From NCBI GenBank assembly GCA_005408345.1, contig SEMN01000148.1, forward strand, positions 248,001-312,000: a stretch of 64,000 nt of DNA, in the 5' to 3' direction. The stretch's first letter is position 1; the number at the start of each line of letters is the position of its first letter. Positions 60,460 to 64,000 of the stretch are shown piece after piece. The notes below the pieces were generated by a model, which saw only the letters and a program-made list of their open reading frames with translations, searched no databases and had not been told where the DNA came from. This DNA comes from Macquaria australasica. Its lineage: Eukaryota; Chordata; Actinopteri; Centrarchiformes; Percichthyidae. The position numbers and the translations under genes were made by a program.

Positions 60460-63400
60460 AAGATGGCAGAACATTCAGCAGAAGGGAAATTAATTGCATA
60501 AAGTGGAATATTATTATGTTAAGGCTGCAGTGTGCTTGAACTCTGAAAATCTCTAAATACAACAGAAGTGGTGTTTGGTACATGTGGAGTGAGTCAGGTC
60601 TAACCCTTATTTTAATAAATTTCAGTGCTGAAAATAAAGAAATGAATGATGAAAATCTTAAACGTGGTTTAAGATATGGACTACAGTCATTGGCACATGG
60701 TTTCTTTTTGCATTCGCAGACACTCATGGACAGTTTATATGGATGTTTATATGCATGGCAAACAAAATAATGCATGTTAATGTAACTTGTGTGTGTACAA
60801 GTGTACACATGAATGTAAATAGGTTTAAATTTTTCACCAACTTATGAATCATTACGGTTTTAGACTTTGTAATTAGCTCTAAGCGCCTTACAATACTCAC
60901 TATTTATTATCTTTACCAAAAACTATAAGCAGATTATATTGGTCTCAGAAAATATATTGTTTTCTGGTATAAAATGTAGCCATCACATATATTAGTAGAT
61001 AGACTGTTAAACAAGAAAGGCATAGGTTGTCTAGAGTACTAAATGAATGGCAACTGAATCTGCTGTTTGGTCTTGAAAATGCTTATCCATCCTCTCATCC
61101 AAAAGGTTTTGTTTCTTCTAACTGGATGAGGGGCCCAAACATTATTGCATCCTCTTCACTGATGTGTGGAAAAAAAGTGCCTTGTTTGTCAAGCCACTGT
61201 TTGAATGTTTCAGAATTACTTGTCGACCGACAAACCCATTCGTTTTTTCCACTGTTTTGTGTGTAGTATCATGGCCGCATTTCCTTGGAAAGGGCCGCCT
61301 AATAACCCCTCTCTAAACTTTGAAACCCCTTGGCAGCAAACCTCAGGGAAGGCAGGGCAGAGAGAAGTGCAGAAAAACCGAGCAGACTGTATCACATTGA
61401 TGTGACCGGACTTGGAATGTGAAATTCTGTAGCGCCTTTAGTCCTGGCAGTGGTTTACATGTACAGAACATTTTAATTTTAAGCCGTAAGCTGAACTGCC
61501 TGCCCTTCTCCCACACTATGCTGGTCAGTGTGTGGAAACATCTTACTACTTAATTTTTACTTTTGGTTTTGCCACCTGTACAGTACAAACTCAGACATGA
61601 TGGCTGTCAATTAGACATAGCCTACAAATGTAAGCTACTGAAATACTGATGGCAGACCACTTATGATCCTCTAGACTGGTAGAAGAGGTAGAAGAGTCAG
61701 CATGCTCATGAACTCAAAGACCATAAAACACAGAACCAATTCAACACCATGCCTCTTTCAAAAACCTTGATCTGCTAGATTAAGATTTTTTTCACTTGCT
61801 TTGCACAAATTTAACCACCAAAGGATTTTTGCAGCCCATGCTTATTGTGAGTGGATGCTTTTGTCTTTTTACATGAATGAAGTGGCAAACGGGTGCTGCC
61901 TATGAATATTTGTGTTCACCTCAATTTATATTTTAATAAATTACTTTGTATTCAGTCACACCACATCCAAATTTCATTTTACTTTCCATCAAAACACACC
62001 CTAGTAGCTGCCTAGTGCAACCAAATTCATCTGCTGGTGACCGCTGAGCAGGGTTGGGGTTACATTACAGCAGCTTGGAGCCTTGCTCAAGGTTGAGTGA
62101 ATGGCACTGGCAGTGGTGAGCATTACTCATGCACTCTCTCTGCCCACATTTTCTCAGCCAACCCAAGGCAACCTTTGAACAAGCTTCTCTGCCTAACCTC
62201 AAGGCTAACACTTCCTGCTGCCTACTCTGCTTGCTCACATTTGGACCTGCTGGGTCATCCAGTTGGCGTATTGCCTGCTGTGCTGTCACCATGTGTTTTC
62301 TACAGTAAAAGTAAATTCAGAACACAAGCACACAGTTGACTTTAATAACTTGTAGATAACGTTCATAATATTTATGTAAGTCATAATTGTAAGTTAATGA
62401 GCCTTCATTATAAACACATCCTGTGGCGGGGTTTGAGGGTTTGCTCTACAGCAGATAATTCCATCCTGTCCTTTTGAGAAAGTGATGATTTATGGATGCT
62501 ATTTGTCAAAAATATTGAACAGGTCTCATACGATACCAAGTGGATTAAAACACACAATAAGCTAGACAGTTGAATTGAAGTTTCTAATGCTAAGGAAACA
62601 CAGAAAGCCATGTCTCTTCTCAAAAATAGAACCATATCTGCTCATGCTGTAGATTCGCTGAAATACTCTGTCTCTCCCAGCCAGCGTTTGACAGCTGGTA
62701 GTGTGAACGAGGAGGCCAAGTTCAACAGCAAGACAAATAAACAATTATTTTAAGCAGCTTTGCAATGTGTTTTTAAGTTGCATCAATATTTACAAGGGTT
62801 TAGATGTTTGCTTGCTTTACTCTGTTACTGTGTAGACACATTTCATTAGAGCCAATCAATCCCTAACTCAAGTATAGACACCCAAATATAAACTATGCTT
62901 CAAACACTCCTCTTTGATTGCCAAGGTTTCAAAAACGATCACCACTTGTTACATCTTCTTGGCCTAACCATTCATCATCCCCTCCTCTGAATTTGACCAA
63001 ACTACTCTTCCATGTAAGATTTCTTCCCTTCAAAAGCAGGAAGCCAATTCATACAGTGAATCAGTGTCGCTCTCTGTAATGCTACCGACACTGACACATG
63101 TTGTATACCATGCCAGGACCTGTGACAAATCTTGCGTGTTCACTAAAACTTGAAAAGTGAAAAAAAATATTGAGAAAATATTTTAATTTGTTACTATTTG
63201 CTGATGTGCTACACACATAACCTCAGGAACAATAGAAGAGTTCCAGCCACATTTCACTCCAATGAATAATGATGACGTTTGCAAGCTTCAGATGATGGGA
63301 AAGTGTGGTGTGTGTTATATCAGCTGGTGATATATAATGCTGGTTTAACCCTCTTCATCTAATCGAGGCATCTCATCCTTCATCCTCTTAGCTTACACAG

Positions 63401-63859
63401 CCACACTAATTCCACTGCAGCCAACATGTATACAGATGTGCACAAACCACCCTCCTGGGGTGACTGAAATTAATGGCCAAGCCTGGGAGCATGAGAGAGA
63501 AGAGGTCTTGAAGATTTGCTCTCCCTCTAGCTGTCATAATTCTCTGCCTCTCTCAGCATCCTCTGGTGCTATGGTGATGAAGGCATGATGGGAGGAAGCC
63601 TCTTTTTCATCTCTCTCCCATCAGCAGAGTGTTGCCTGCAGCTTTTTCCGCAGCCATAAAGCCTGCCTGTAGGTTCCTCCGCTGAACTTGACTGCTGACT
63701 ACTGATTTATTCAGAAGCTGTTGCGCTATTGAATTGTATTGACTTCTAGTATGTTACAGCATGCGTGATATGGCATTTATTGGAAAAGCAGAGCAATAAT
63801 CAGCCATGGATTAACTATGCATTATTTGACCTGGCAGTTTGCTCATTATTCATTATAAT
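60460..63859. other. Unique non-genic DNA
   Basis: No exon or RNA gene was recognised. 63460-63720 is C/T-rich, non-repetitive and possibly regulatory. Confidence 0.4.
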
Positions 63860-64000
63860 ATGGTGTTCTGAGCGGGACAAGAACAGACTCAACAGACTGA
63901 TAAAAAGAGCTAGCTCAGTCTGTGGCTGCCCCCTGGACTCCATCGAGGTGGTGGGGGAGAGGAGGGTTCTGGCCAAACTGTCCGCCATCATGGACAACAC
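63860..64000 (+). mobile_element. 5'-truncated LINE, ORF2 C-terminal region, cut by window edge
   Basis: From 63870 the plus strand is open for 43 codons and reads ERDKNRLNRLIKRASSVCGC, followed by PLDSIEVVGERRVLAKLSAI and MDNT. The R-L-N-R-L-I-x-R-A-S-S-V...C-P-L-D-S and ...A-K-L-x-x-I-M-D-N-T pattern is typical of the region after the reverse transcriptase domain in fish non-LTR retrotransposons of the Jockey/Rex1/L2 type (family knowledge; clade not certain). Homology begins abruptly near 63860, consistent with 5' truncation during insertion. The frame is intact up to the window end, so this copy may be younger than the one at 27820. Confidence 0.75.

Noticed and set aside
1..64000. CRISPR array, operon, prophage or other prokaryotic system
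   Set aside because: The sequence is vertebrate in character. The only regular repeats are microsatellites, minisatellites and transposon parts, and there are no clustered long co-directional frames.

Overview
The window reads as teleost fish nuclear DNA (ray-finned, probably percomorph). The inference rests on several things visible in the bases: vertebrate-type low coding density, many (CA)n and (TA)n microsatellites, TTAA- and TA-flanked miniature transposons, a degenerate tRNA-type SINE, LINE ORF2 C-terminal remnants, a short solo LTR, and the spliced layout of the one gene found. No bacterial, organellar or viral gene organisation is present. Almost all open frames in the window are chance or repeat-driven.

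Layout. 1-22,500 is mostly unique, AT-rich, non-genic DNA with a TTAA-flanked MITE (544-916), long CA arrays (3,091 and 17,947), a dispersed repeat copy (11,193) and a SINE remnant (14,732). At 22,513-23,542 lies a nested composite: a Tc1/mariner-type MITE with matching termini, a partial second left end, expanded TA/TATG arrays, and a 405-bp solo LTR with a 5-bp target duplication. 23,543-36,010 is again mostly unique, with an antisense LINE fragment at 27,820-28,175 and TA-rich arrays near 31 kb. At 36,011-37,701 an LTR-like fragment adjoins a GC-rich, codon-periodic composite minisatellite. A perfect 50-bp direct repeat brackets it, and on the minus strand it carries a proline-rich frame of about 523 codons broken by one TAG.

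The best host gene evidence is on the minus strand at 44,560-48,505. Three exons (46,327-46,171; 45,329-45,268; 44,952-44,837 plus 3' UTR with an AATAAA) have splice signals and mutually compatible phases, ending in a charged C-terminus and a TGA stop. Two less certain upstream exons (47,258-47,232; 48,505-48,409) can be joined in phase. I do not recognise the protein. Its introns hold a TTAA-type repeat and a perfect 23-bp-arm palindrome.

48,600-64,000 contains a TIR-bounded element (48,814-49,373) enclosed by a diverged direct repeat, more dispersed repeats, two exon-like segments that I regard as unproven, and the start of a 5'-truncated LINE at the right edge. Several AT-homeobox-motif-rich unique blocks look like conserved non-coding elements, but this cannot be shown from one sequence.
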